Of a stretch of 39,459 bases of DNA, positions 26,321-34,520 are shown piece by piece. This DNA is from Dorea sp. 5-2 (GTDB lineage Bacteria > Bacillota > Clostridia > Lachnospirales > Lachnospiraceae), in assembly GCF_000403455.2 (NCBI RefSeq), contig NZ_KE159717.1:222271-261729 (forward strand). The letters are read 5' to 3'. The translations under genes and the position numbers were made by a program. The notes beneath the pieces are model-generated. The model saw only the letters and a list, made by a program, of their open reading frames with translations, did not search any database and had not been told where the DNA came from. Position 1 is the stretch's first letter; each line of letters starts with the position of its first letter.

Positions 26321-27362
26321 TTTCCATTTTTAATGCATCAATCTTCTCATCAATGCTCTTTTTCAGCCCTTCCAGCGTTTCGATGACCACCGAGACTTCG
26401 TTGTCCTTGATTAAGGACTCCTCATCTAATACCTCATGGAGGCTCTTCGCACACTTCATGATTATTTTAGTCCCGTTTTTACGCCTGACGCGCACACCCG
26501 TTTTTTGCTCTGGCTTTTCATTTCTTCCAACAGCAGATTTCACATCGGATGAAAGCTGTTCTAATTTCAGATTACTAATCATTTCTAAAATCCGAACCTT
26601 TTTTACACTTTCAGCTCCTTCTTTTTCCGTCTGTTTCCGTATCATCTCTGCAAGGCTTCTTTGCTTCTCTTCATTCAATGTACTTGCACTGGAAAGTCCG
26701 GACCAGGAATAAACCTCCGAATCTGCCATTGTCTGCAACTCCGGTATCAGCTTCAAAAGCGCCCGGTACTTTTCAACGGATTTGATATCCAGTTCCATGT
26801 CAATAGCGACCAGTTCATTAATTGCCGTTATCTCCCCTTCTTTGAGCAACCCTTCCCTTTTCTTATGCTTAATCTCCATTTCATGGGCCTCAAAAAGTCC
26901 CTGAGCAAGTCTTGCCAGAATCATTGGCTTTTCCTTTCTGCCATGCAGATTGCCAAGAAACAGCCGCATCCTTCGCTCCCATTCCTCTTTTGGTGCTTCT
27001 GTAACCAGAACCGGATATTTATCAATACCGGCCAGCCGCCCCGCTTCTCTCCTGCGGTGCCCGGATTCTATCCTGTATTTCCCTTCATGCGGATATGCCA
27101 GAATGATCCCCTGGAAACCATAATCCTTCATGGATCGGGACAGCATTTCCACTTCAGATTCACCGTATATTTCAAGATTATAAGGATCATCTTCCAGCAT
27201 GTTATCTTCCAGATACCTTATCTTCTCTTTTACTTCGTCTGGAAGTTCATTTACATTCGTTTCATCCGTTATCTCTTTCTGGAAATCCTCCGATTTACTT
27301 GCTGCTTTCTGCATCGTATTACGTTTTGTAAGCGCCTGGCTTGCCAAACTCCTCTTTGCCAT
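26316..27362 (-). CDS. parB: ParB-type partition protein
   Basis: Centromere-binding partition protein (348 aa). The N-terminal ParB/Spo0J CTP-binding fold is at about 55-160, with YRIESGHRRREAGRLAG (GHRRR at 101-105) and the LGNLHGRKEKPMILARLAQG box. A helix-turn-helix region lies at about 175-215 and a C-terminal coiled/dimer region ends at DALKMET. The ATG follows the parA stop directly, with AAAGGGG ten bases upstream. It should load on the CCTAACSGTTAGG sites around it and be moved by ParA. The central helix-turn-helix is divergent, in keeping with a non-canonical site. Confidence 0.92.
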   Translation of the reverse strand: MAKRSLASQALTKRNTMQKAASKSEDFQKEITDETNVNELPDEVKEKIRYLEDNMLEDDPYNLEIYGESEVEMLSRSMKDYGFQGIILAYPHEGKYRIESGHRRREAGRLAGIDKYPVLVTEAPKEEWERRMRLFLGNLHGRKEKPMILARLAQGLFEAHEMEIKHKKREGLLKEGEITAINELVAIDMELDIKSVEKYRALLKLIPELQTMADSEVYSWSGLSSASTLNEEKQRSLAEMIRKQTEKEGAESVKKVRILEMISNLKLEQLSSDVKSAVGRNEKPEQKTGVRVRRKNGTKIIMKCAKSLHEVLDEESLIKDNEVSVVIETLEGLKKSIDEKIDALKMET

Positions 27363-28211
27363 TTATATTCCCCTTTCTTCCTGGATTCTCTCCTCCATCT
27401 CCTTCATCAGCATTTTATAATCCTTTGCAATCTCACTGCTTCCACAGCTGATGCAAAGCGGCCTTTTCTCCCACTCACTAATCTGCATACTCGAATAATC
27501 GTGGCGAATCGTTGTCCGAAACAACCGCATGGAAGTCCTTGTTTCATCCTCCATGCTGTATTCATATAAGGCTTTCTGATCTCCTTTATATAATTGTGTA
27601 CTGATATAAAACAACCCCAGTACCTGCAGTCTCTTGTTCCCATATTCCTCCCGCGCTTCGCGGCACCTGTCAATGACGTCTTCATATCCATGCGTACTGG
27701 TGTTCTTGGCGAGATGCAGAGGAACAATTACATAATCGCAGGCTACCAGGTAGGTCATTGTCACCATATTATGTGCGGGCGGAAAGTCTATAAATATATA
27801 ATCATAATATCCATCCAACATATCAAGTTTGCGTTTCAGAAGATTCATGTCGGTTCCGCTGTAATAATCCATATCCCCGCTTCCGAGAATAATATCCAGT
27901 TTTAAATTGATTTTCCTGAATTTGTTCCTCCATTTCCTGCGGGCGGAAAATTCACAGGTCCTGATATGATTATGGATATTCAGATCTTCCTCCAACAAAT
28001 TATAAAGTGTATCAATCCCTTCTTTTACTCTTCCGTTCTCCAGAATATCTTCATTGTCTTCATAGAAGAACTGAGTCAGATTGATTTGGGAATCCCCGTC
28101 AATCAACAGAACCCTTTTCCCCGCTAATGCAAATTCGGCTGCCAGGTTGATGATAGAACTGGTCTTTCCCACGCCCCCTTTTCTGTTATAATCCCCTATT
28201 ACAATAGCCAC
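27363..28211 (-). CDS. parA: ParA-type partition ATPase
   Basis: Deviant Walker ATPase (282 aa) for segregation: Walker A KGGVGKTSS (11-19), Walker A-prime IDGDSQINLT (Asp38, Asp40) and Walker B YIFIDFPPAHN. There is no long N-terminal DNA-binding domain, so it is the short ParA/Soj type that does not by itself repress its operon. The start is a GTG at 28211 with AAGGAGG seven bases upstream. A parS-like site lies 23 bases before it, so ParB spreading may tune expression. Confidence 0.93.
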   Translation of the reverse strand: MAIVIGDYNRKGGVGKTSSIINLAAEFALAGKRVLLIDGDSQINLTQFFYEDNEDILENGRVKEGIDTLYNLLEEDLNIHNHIRTCEFSARRKWRNKFRKINLKLDIILGSGDMDYYSGTDMNLLKRKLDMLDGYYDYIFIDFPPAHNMVTMTYLVACDYVIVPLHLAKNTSTHGYEDVIDRCREAREEYGNKRLQVLGLFYISTQLYKGDQKALYEYSMEDETRTSMRLFRTTIRHDYSSMQISEWEKRPLCISCGSSEIAKDYKMLMKEMEERIQEERGI

Positions 28212-28233
28212 GCCGTTTCCTCCTTTTGCAAAA

Positions 28234-28246
28234 CCTAACCGTTAGG
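28234..28246 (+). promoter_or_regulatory. parS-like site 3, parA leader
   Basis: Exact CCTAACCGTTAGG, 23 bases upstream of the parA start and downstream of its likely promoter. Confidence 0.65.
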
Positions 28247-28269
28247 TTTCATATTTTATTACTTTTCTT

Positions 28270-28298
28270 ATTATTACACATATGAATTATAATTTCAA
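28270..28298 (-). promoter_or_regulatory. Candidate parAB promoter
   Basis: On the minus strand TTGAAA (28298-28293), 17 bases, AATAAT (28275-28270); five of six consensus bases in each hexamer. The parS-like site 3 lies in the transcribed leader. Confidence 0.5.
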
Positions 28299-28465
28299 CT
28301 TAAATTTTATCTTTAAGAATAAATTAATATTTTATATCTTTTAAAAATATAAAAATATATTTTTCATTTTAAACTATCCGACTTTATTATAAAAAATAAA
28401 ACCAGAAATTCTGACATTTTCCTCGAATTAATTTTCTGAGAGTTTAAACAGGTAAAAGCCAAAAC

Positions 28466-28478
28466 CCTAACGGTTAGG
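28466..28478 (-). promoter_or_regulatory. parS-like site 4, inverted
   Basis: CCTAACGGTTAGG on the plus strand, i.e. the motif on the minus strand. Lies in the AT-rich centromere region. Confidence 0.65.
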
Positions 28479-28653
28479 TTGTGATAATTACACTATTCAC
28501 CTCATTTATGTTCAATATTATTATTGTATACTGTATTTTGTATACATACAATCGCTTTATATAATCCTTAAAATGAATATAATTTTATTTACCAGCCGTC
28601 TGCATTTCCGCATGCTTTTAAAGCTACTCTGAAGCAGTTACGGAATCATAAAA

Positions 28654-28666
28654 CCTAACCGTTAGG
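28654..28666 (+). promoter_or_regulatory. parS-like site 5
   Basis: Exact CCTAACCGTTAGG, flanked by AAA upstream. Confidence 0.65.
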
Positions 28667-28735
28667 GTCATTCTAAAAAAACATTTTGTTATCCCTGACC
28701 ATAGGGCCATACCACATTTCGTATAAAACACAGAA

Positions 28736-28748
28736 CCTAACCGTTAGG
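28736..28748 (+). promoter_or_regulatory. parS-like site 6
   Basis: Exact CCTAACCGTTAGG, 82 bases after site 5 and about 100 bases before the operon promoter. Confidence 0.65.
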
Positions 28749-28843
28749 GTGACAGCAAAAAAATCCACCCCTTTGCGAAGCGAACTATAAATGGATCAAA
28801 AAGCTGAACCGTAACGAAATATTTTCTCAGACATACATATGAA

Positions 28844-28872
28844 TTGACAATCTGACACATGATTGATATACT
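28844..28872 (+). promoter_or_regulatory. Strong sigma-A promoter of the dnaX operon
   Basis: Perfect TTGACA (28844-28849), 17-base spacer, TATACT (28867-28872, five of six). Transcription would start near 28880, giving a leader of about 130 bases before the 29012 gene. Confidence 0.8.
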
Positions 28873-28969
28873 TTAAAAAACTTGTTTTTTGATCCCGGAT
28901 GACCTTTGGTTTTCCGTTTCTTTCAATCCCTAGCGATAGGTGAAATAAGTTTTGATATACTATGTAGGC

Positions 28970-28993
28970 AGACATCCATTGATGTCTTTTTTA
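28970..28993 (+). terminator. Leader hairpin with T-run (possible attenuator)
   Basis: AGACATC (28970-28976), loop CATT, GATGTCT (28981-28987), then TTTTTTATTTT. It lies between the strong promoter and the first gene, so it may limit read-through. Confidence 0.6.
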
Positions 28994-29011
28994 TTTTAAA
29001 AGGAGGAAAAC

Positions 29012-30751
29012 ATGAATGAAACAACAAATCTATTTATTATGCTTGGACTTATCGAGGATAAACCAGATAAATCCAATGAAAGTCAAGAAGATAAGGATTG
29101 CATGAATTACTTGTCAGAAGGGGAAAGAATATTATCATTAGCAAGGGAGAAAAAAGAACGGGTCGTTTTTAAAACTCATAACCTAACGGTTAGGTTGTGC
29201 GATTTAAAATATCCCCGGCTTGATGTGGAAGAATATAAAGCCAAGCAGCAAATACAAAGTGCTATAGAAAGAGAAATTAAAAAAAATCTAAAAGAAATAA
29301 AAACGGAGGAATGTCTAAGTAGCAAAGGCATTCCTTTTTTATTGCACTTTGTTAATAAAAACTATGGCTGCAAAATCGAATCTGCATCCAACTTATTTGA
29401 AAAAGGATTAGCCAGGGATGTCAGCCGGTCGAACATTATTTTAACAATTAAAATAAAAGACACAACATTTTATCTTCCATGCAGTCCTGGGAAACGTTTC
29501 TCTAATGGCAGCTATCATTACAAATCAAATCCTCGTCATTTCATCCATATGTACCATGCCGAAAACTTTTTTTATCCTTTGTTCGGAATAAACTGGCTTA
29601 ACCAGCTGAAAATGGATTCTTTTGACGATCCGGATATCGAAAATACCATGAAGCACCTGATTCGTGACTTGGTATCGATATTGGAAAATTATAAATGGGA
29701 TATGACTGATCTGCCAAAATGGTTTTCCAGCTATCTGATCGATTGTGGTTATCAGGAGGATACAATACATAACTGTTATATCAAAGCATCCGGTTCCGAA
29801 AGCAAACCGGCAACACTCTATAAGGATTATTTCAAAAGCCATTCCGAACTGTTTAACCTACTTTCTTTTGTATATGGGGATTCCTATCTGTCTTATGATA
29901 TTTTACTAAATGTTTCCGGGAAATCTGCCATGATAGACCTGCCTTACTATTACAGAGAATACATATTCATGACATTAAGGCACTATATCGCAAACATACA
30001 TGATCTTGCAGAGGAAGAAAAACATCGAAATGAACTAAAAAGGATAGTCGCACGTGCCTACCAAACCAAGAAAAATATTCCAAAGCATGTCGTACATAAA
30101 ATGAAATCCTCAGAATTAAAAACATATTTCGGCTTTATCGAATTTGACGAAGATGTAGACCTGAATCTGGTTGATTCCATAACGGAAGAATTCAAGAAAT
30201 TAAACCAGAATATTTTCAATGGCTATATAAGCAAAAACGTTGCTCTGCGCTTTCGGAAACTTGGGAAACACCATGCAACTGGTCTGTATTATCCCTCCAT
30301 TGATACTATGGTAGTTGATTTCAGGCATCCAACATCTTTTATCCATGAATATTTTCATATGCTTGATGATATGCTCGGCGACCTGTCCATGAAATGTGAA
30401 TTTGACCAGGTGGCACTGCAATACCAGCAGCTTCTGATATCTTCTGTGGAAAAAGAACGCGAGGAGGGAAAGGAAATTCTGCCAAAAAAGGGGAAATATA
30501 ATCTTAACTATTTTCTAAGAAAGTGTGAAATTTTTGCACGATGTGGCGAAATACATTTATTCCGCAATCTTCACATTGTCAGTTCCCTTCTAAAGCCTGA
30601 AGAAACCCATTATTTCGCTTACCCGGATGATAAAATCCTAAACAGTATGATTGGGGAATATTATACAAACTTATTAGACAGAATGAAAAATATATCTTAT
30701 AAAACAGGAGAAGATGTATATGAAAAAGATCTACATATCGCATCTGTCTGA
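29012..30751 (+). CDS. HExxH metallopeptidase-like protein (LPD1-like)
   Basis: A 579-aa protein, first of the dnaX operon. The C-terminal part carries a zinc-protease signature: HEYFH with His445, Glu446 and His449 in SFIHEYFHMLDD, and a likely third ligand Glu506 in YFLRKCEIFARCGE. That pairing resembles the LPD1 domain of large polyvalent mobile-element proteins. The N-terminal 380 residues match nothing I recognise. GGAGG precedes the ATG. A parS-like site lies in its 5' coding part (29182-29194, encoding NLTVRL). Substrate unknown; anti-defence or control-protein cleavage is conceivable but not shown. Confidence 0.65.
   Translation: MNETTNLFIMLGLIEDKPDKSNESQEDKDCMNYLSEGERILSLAREKKERVVFKTHNLTVRLCDLKYPRLDVEEYKAKQQIQSAIEREIKKNLKEIKTEECLSSKGIPFLLHFVNKNYGCKIESASNLFEKGLARDVSRSNIILTIKIKDTTFYLPCSPGKRFSNGSYHYKSNPRHFIHMYHAENFFYPLFGINWLNQLKMDSFDDPDIENTMKHLIRDLVSILENYKWDMTDLPKWFSSYLIDCGYQEDTIHNCYIKASGSESKPATLYKDYFKSHSELFNLLSFVYGDSYLSYDILLNVSGKSAMIDLPYYYREYIFMTLRHYIANIHDLAEEEKHRNELKRIVARAYQTKKNIPKHVVHKMKSSELKTYFGFIEFDEDVDLNLVDSITEEFKKLNQNIFNGYISKNVALRFRKLGKHHATGLYYPSIDTMVVDFRHPTSFIHEYFHMLDDMLGDLSMKCEFDQVALQYQQLLISSVEKEREEGKEILPKKGKYNLNYFLRKCEIFARCGEIHLFRNLHIVSSLLKPEETHYFAYPDDKILNSMIGEYYTNLLDRMKNISYKTGEDVYEKDLHIASV
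29182..29194 (-). promoter_or_regulatory. parS-like site 7, inside a coding region
   Basis: CCTAACGGTTAGG within codons 57-61 of the metallopeptidase-like gene, about 320 bases downstream of its promoter; the motif reads on the minus strand. Confidence 0.6.
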
Positions 30752-31733
30752 ACATCTGGCAGAAGAACTGGAAGAAGAGTTTTATCTAAAAGAAATTGCC
30801 TTAAGCTATACAGAAGGAAATGGAATCCCATATCTGTTCCTGAAACTCCAGGATAAAACCGGCGTTATCTACGGACGGATATGGGAAAATAATATAGACG
30901 AGAGATACCTTCATTTTAAAGGCAAAGTCATCAAAATATGGGGCGAGGTGCTAAAAAACTACAAGAACCAGTTAGAGTTCACAATTCAAAAAATAAGCCC
31001 TGTAACCGAGTATTCGCTCAGCAGCTTTATTGACGGTTTAAATGAGCTGGAAAAAGAACATTATTTAAACCTGCTGGATAAACAGAGCAGTTTAGTCACA
31101 CATGCCCCCTTCCGGGAACTATTAAATCTGGTATTGAAAGGTCAAAAAAACAGGCTGGCTGAAACTCCTGCCGGCCTGACCTGTTCGGGCGCATATAACG
31201 GCGCCCTGCTCGTCCAGACCGTATCTGTCACAAGCATTGCAATCCAGATTATACGTTCACAAAAGATGTACGCATACCATCCGGACCTCAAGATTCCATA
31301 TCAGGAAGACTTGCTAATCACTGGCTCCCTTCTGTTCGGCATCGGAACTACAAACCTTTATACACCTTTTCCCGAAGCGGAAAAAGTCAGTGAGTATGCG
31401 CTGCTCCCTAAAGATATCCTAAGCATACAGATCATTGAATCATATATAAAAGAAATGAAACACCATATTTCGACAGAAGATAAAAATCTTCTTTATAATG
31501 TGATCCAAACAGCTTATAAAAAGGAAAGATGGAAGGCTATGAACCGGGAAGCATTAATATTGAACCTTGCATACACATCTTATTTGCAGATCAGTAGTAT
31601 GGAATTTTATATGACAGAAAACCAACAGAAAAGTGGGGCAGTATACGTTTCAAAACTCAATAACTATTTATATTTGTCTAAAACGAAGCTACAAGGAGGA
31701 ATTGGAAATGCACCAACATCTATACATAAATAG
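30720..31733 (+). CDS. YhaM-like protein with degenerate HD domain
   Basis: A 337-aa protein laid out like the exoribonuclease YhaM: an OB-fold at about 25-95 (YLFLKLQDKTGVIYGRIWEN ... IKIWGEVLKNYKNQLEFTIQ) and an HD-type helical domain from about 125. The metal-binding residues are gone: the usual GLLEHT is GALLVQT (161-167) and the usual LLHDIGK is LLFGIGT (204-210). A nuclease role is therefore unlikely; nucleic-acid binding by the OB-fold may remain. I chose the ATG at 30720 (AGGAG nine bases upstream), which overlaps the previous gene by 32 bases. Its 3' end overlaps the clamp-loader gene. Confidence 0.65.
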   Translation: MKKIYISHLSEHLAEELEEEFYLKEIALSYTEGNGIPYLFLKLQDKTGVIYGRIWENNIDERYLHFKGKVIKIWGEVLKNYKNQLEFTIQKISPVTEYSLSSFIDGLNELEKEHYLNLLDKQSSLVTHAPFRELLNLVLKGQKNRLAETPAGLTCSGAYNGALLVQTVSVTSIAIQIIRSQKMYAYHPDLKIPYQEDLLITGSLLFGIGTTNLYTPFPEAEKVSEYALLPKDILSIQIIESYIKEMKHHISTEDKNLLYNVIQTAYKKERWKAMNREALILNLAYTSYLQISSMEFYMTENQQKSGAVYVSKLNNYLYLSKTKLQGGIGNAPTSIHK

Positions 31734-32334
31734 AGATACAATGGACGAGATTGAAAATTATCTCTCATTGACCGAACCGCCGGGTATTATACTACAGGGT
31801 ATTCCAGGGCTTGGGCAAGAGCTTGCGGCAAGATATATAGCTGCAAAGCTTCTAAAGTGCCAGGAGTCAGACTTAGAAAAAAATCCCGACTATTACCAGA
31901 CAACCCAATCGGCCCTGAAAGTAGATGATATTGAACAGCTTCTCGAAGCGAGCCGCCGTAACAGTATTGGAGATGTAAAAGTATTTATTCTTTTTTGTGC
32001 CCATACTGTATCGAGGACAGCACAAAACCGTCTTTTAAAACTATTAGAAGACAGAGCTTCAAGTAATAAGCTGATTATTGTCTCGGAAAAAGACAGCCTG
32101 CTCGATACCATCAAAAGCCGCTGTTATTCTGTCCTTTTTCACCCGCTTAGGGAAGAAGCGATGGAAAAATATCTGAAGGAATTAAAAATTGATAAGAATT
32201 GTATCGGCTTCGTAGGTTTTTTAGCGGAAAATGCTCCTTATTCCATTACTGCATCTATGGAAGGGATAAATGAATACATTCTTATATCCTTTTTATCAGT
32301 TTTTAGCAGAATCTCCCCGGAAAGTTCCCAGTAA
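31708..32334 (+). CDS. Delta-prime-like clamp-loader subunit (HolB-like)
   Basis: A 208-aa AAA+-type protein like DNA polymerase III delta-prime. It has a degenerate P-loop GIPGLGQE (31-38, Lys replaced by Gln, as in non-catalytic delta-prime), VDDIEQLLEASRRNSIGDVK, VFILFCAHTVSRTAQNRLLK, LLED and the SRC finger (137-139). GGAGG lies before the ATG at 31708, inside the end of the previous gene. It is short: HolB proteins usually have over 300 residues. The missing C-terminal helical part seems to lie in the next frame (32270-32482), so either two polypeptides or a frameshift is involved. Confidence 0.75.
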   Translation: MHQHLYINRDTMDEIENYLSLTEPPGIILQGIPGLGQELAARYIAAKLLKCQESDLEKNPDYYQTTQSALKVDDIEQLLEASRRNSIGDVKVFILFCAHTVSRTAQNRLLKLLEDRASSNKLIIVSEKDSLLDTIKSRCYSVLFHPLREEAMEKYLKELKIDKNCIGFVGFLAENAPYSITASMEGINEYILISFLSVFSRISPESSQ

Positions 32335-32482
32335 GGGATATCCCTTCCCGGATACGTTATATACAAGAGCACAAGCATTAGAAATCATGGAATATGGACT
32401 GGAGCATTTATCCATGGCTCAACGTTCCTATACGAAAAACGATTATTTCAATCTGATACGATATATAATCCAAATAAAATAA
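32270..32482 (+). CDS. 70-aa C-terminal piece overlapping the delta-prime-like gene
   Basis: An open frame beginning MNTFLYPFYQFLAESPRKVP and ending YTKNDYFNLIRYIIQIK, overlapping the previous gene by 65 bases in the +1 frame. It is helical and looks like the missing tail of a HolB-type protein (ALEIMEYGLEHLSMAQRSY). GGAAGG lies a few bases before its ATG, so it may be a separately translated subunit piece; a one-base frameshift is the alternative. dnaX follows after 11 bases. Confidence 0.5.
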   Translation: MNTFLYPFYQFLAESPRKVPSKGYPFPDTLYTRAQALEIMEYGLEHLSMAQRSYTKNDYFNLIRYIIQIK

Positions 32483-32493
32483 GGAGGAATTTT

Positions 32494-33867
32494 ATGTTAT
32501 ACTCAACATATAGGCCGCAAACATTCAAAGAAGTAGTAGGGCAGGAAAATAATATCTTAACGCTGAAAGAACAGTGTAAAACAAAAAAATTGGATTCTGC
32601 CTATCTTTTTGCAGGCCACAGGGGAACAGGAAAGACGACCATTGCACGTATCCTTGCAAGAACAGTATGCTGTGAGGCCCCAAGTGAAAACGGTCCCTGC
32701 AATCAATGCAAAAACTGCAGGTCGATTCTGGAAGGAAAAACATTAGACTGTATTGAAATGGATGCGGCATCGCATAACTCTATTACAGACATAAAGGAAC
32801 TTATTGTATCAGCCCAGTATATGCCTACCATATTGCCGAAAAAGATATATATCATAGATGAAGTACATAATCTTTCAGCAGCTGCATTTGACGCACTCCT
32901 GAAAACAATCGAGGAACCGCCGGAACATTGTCTGTTCATACTCTGTACGACAGAAATGCATAAAATTCCTGCAACTATACGTTCCAGATGTTCTATTTAC
33001 CAGTTCCGGACTATATCAATTGATGTCATCTGCGGCAGACTGTCCTTCGTTTTAACTGAAATGGGAAAACAGTATGAGGATGATGCCATAAAGCTGATCG
33101 CAAAACAGGCTGACGGGTCTATGAGGGATGCCCTCAGTATCACAGAAAAGCTAATGATCTCCTGTGAAAAAGTAACAGTAGAGCATGTGATGAAATCCCT
33201 TTGCCTTATGGATAGCGAGGTTGCTTTGCAGATCATGCGTTCGCTTGTAAATGGTGACGGCAGGCAGGCAATCCTCTTGCTTCAGAGAATCTGCGAAGAA
33301 GGGAAAAATTTGGTGCAGCTGGTCGATCATATACTCCAATGCTGTACGGATGGGATCGTTCTTTCTGCATCATCTGGAACTGCAGCTTTATATAATACAA
33401 AAGAATATCAGGATGCACTGTATGAAATAATTAGTTCCTGCCAAATTGAAATATTATTCTGGTATGTGGAGCAATTCAGTATTCTTCGTGAAAAAATAAG
33501 GAACAGTCTGAATCCTTATATGGACGTCCTTGTATACCTGATAAAATGTTGCAACATAAAACTCCCTCAAAGTGACACAGCAGTGTTGCTTCAACGAATC
33601 AGTGTTTTGGAGGAAAAAATACTCAGTCATGAATGCGGTTCTGTGCATAAAGAAGATTCCGACAAAATTGAATTAAACGATAACATCGTCAATGATTCCG
33701 ATGACAGTTTTCATACAGGCTCAGACATGGATGAAAATCCATTTACAGTTGACACAGAAACATTTGAAAATGAGCAGGCCGGCCTGGTTCCGGCACAGGA
33801 TGTGAAAGAAGATACCGATGACGGAATAGATGATTATATACTAAGCTTACTCGGAGGTCATCTTTAA
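32494..33867 (+). CDS. dnaX: DNA polymerase III gamma/tau subunit (DnaX)
   Basis: Clamp-loader ATPase (457 aa) with near-canonical N-terminal features: YRPQTFKEVVGQENN, Walker A GHRGTGKTT (41-49), zinc cysteines 59/60, 69, 72 and 75, Walker B KIYIIDEVHNLS (117-128), sensor 1 FILCTTE and SRC finger (164-166). The third domain runs to about 360, then an acidic linker (about 395-440) replaces the long tau tail, so it is a short, gamma-like form. AAGGAGG precedes the ATG. On a plasmid-like element this is unusual. It would assemble with the delta-prime-like product to load the host sliding clamp. Confidence 0.93.
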   Translation: MLYSTYRPQTFKEVVGQENNILTLKEQCKTKKLDSAYLFAGHRGTGKTTIARILARTVCCEAPSENGPCNQCKNCRSILEGKTLDCIEMDAASHNSITDIKELIVSAQYMPTILPKKIYIIDEVHNLSAAAFDALLKTIEEPPEHCLFILCTTEMHKIPATIRSRCSIYQFRTISIDVICGRLSFVLTEMGKQYEDDAIKLIAKQADGSMRDALSITEKLMISCEKVTVEHVMKSLCLMDSEVALQIMRSLVNGDGRQAILLLQRICEEGKNLVQLVDHILQCCTDGIVLSASSGTAALYNTKEYQDALYEIISSCQIEILFWYVEQFSILREKIRNSLNPYMDVLVYLIKCCNIKLPQSDTAVLLQRISVLEEKILSHECGSVHKEDSDKIELNDNIVNDSDDSFHTGSDMDENPFTVDTETFENEQAGLVPAQDVKEDTDDGIDDYILSLLGGHL

Positions 33868-34115
33868 CTCTGCCAATCTTCCTGCTGTATGGTATGATTA
33901 TAGCTATATATTTTCCCAGACAGGTTACTATAAATGGAAATATAAGAATGCGAAGAGAAAACATTTCTTATTTGCAACAATTCTGGAATGCTGTGAAAGA
34001 ACGTCTGATTCCTATTCTTTTAAGACAAATCTGTATCCTGTATACGTGATTGCAGCAAAATATATAGATGTCTGTGGGCTGTTTTTTTGTAAAATCGAAT
34101 ATATACGTTAAGTAG

Positions 34116-34153
34116 TTCAGAATACCTCATCTATGATTATGGGGTATTCTGAA
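34116..34153. repeat. 15-bp inverted repeat
   Basis: TTCAGAATACCTCAT (34116-34130) and ATGGGGTATTCTGAA (34139-34153) pair fully with one G-T, loop of eight. No T-run on either side, so not a standard terminator; a protein-binding or structural site is likely. Confidence 0.6.
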
Positions 34154-34360
34154 AATAAACTATAAATTAATGTAAAAACGTGTTATACTAAAATTGTTCT
34201 ATGGATCTGATAAGATTATTCTGTGGATATATGTATGGGGAGGGGAGTAAAACCTTATATATATATTTATCATAATATAATTCATATATAGTTATATATA
34301 TAATTGATAAATGCTGAATATGAAAAACCCCGTATTTACAAGGGAAAATGGAAATATAGA

Positions 34361-34520
34361 CGGATGAGAAACTTCCAGTGTGGATGAAAGTATGCCTCTG
34401 TGGAAGATTTTTTTATAATGTAGATGAAAATTTTCGCAGAAGGATGATATTTTTCACTTGTGGATGAAAATTTTCCATTTTGTTCCCAAAACAATAGATA
34501 TGGATGAATCGCAAAATAGT
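34361..34520 (+). repeat. 20-bp-period direct repeats, DnaA-box-like
   Basis: GGATGA-type cores recur exactly every 20 bp: units begin at 34361, 34381, 34401, 34421, 34441, 34461 and 34501 (34481 decayed). The best unit reads TGGATGAAAATTTTC, and with the preceding base gives TGTGGATGA, one base from the DnaA box TGTGGATAA. The even spacing suggests cooperative binding on one face of the helix, by DnaA or by the adjacent 34637-35881 product. Confidence 0.7.

Larger units (their letters stand above)
28212..29011. other. AT-rich parA/operon intergenic region
   Basis: 800 bases without a gene. It holds four of the seven parS-like sites, the candidate parAB promoter, a consensus plus-strand promoter, a degenerate CCTAGCGATAGG copy (28929-28940) and a leader hairpin. 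The core at 28290-28450 is very AT-rich. It looks like a partition centromere and control region. Confidence 0.6.

Noticed and set aside
24747..29194. CCTAA/TTAGG pieces resemble telomere repeats
   Set aside because: The copies are isolated 13-mers with a symmetric centre, not tandem hexamers, and they cluster around parAB; a parS role explains them better.
33948..34052. 34-codon plus-strand frame MRRENISYLQQFWNAVKERL...
   Set aside because: No ribosome site, no family and AT-rich non-coding surroundings; likely chance.
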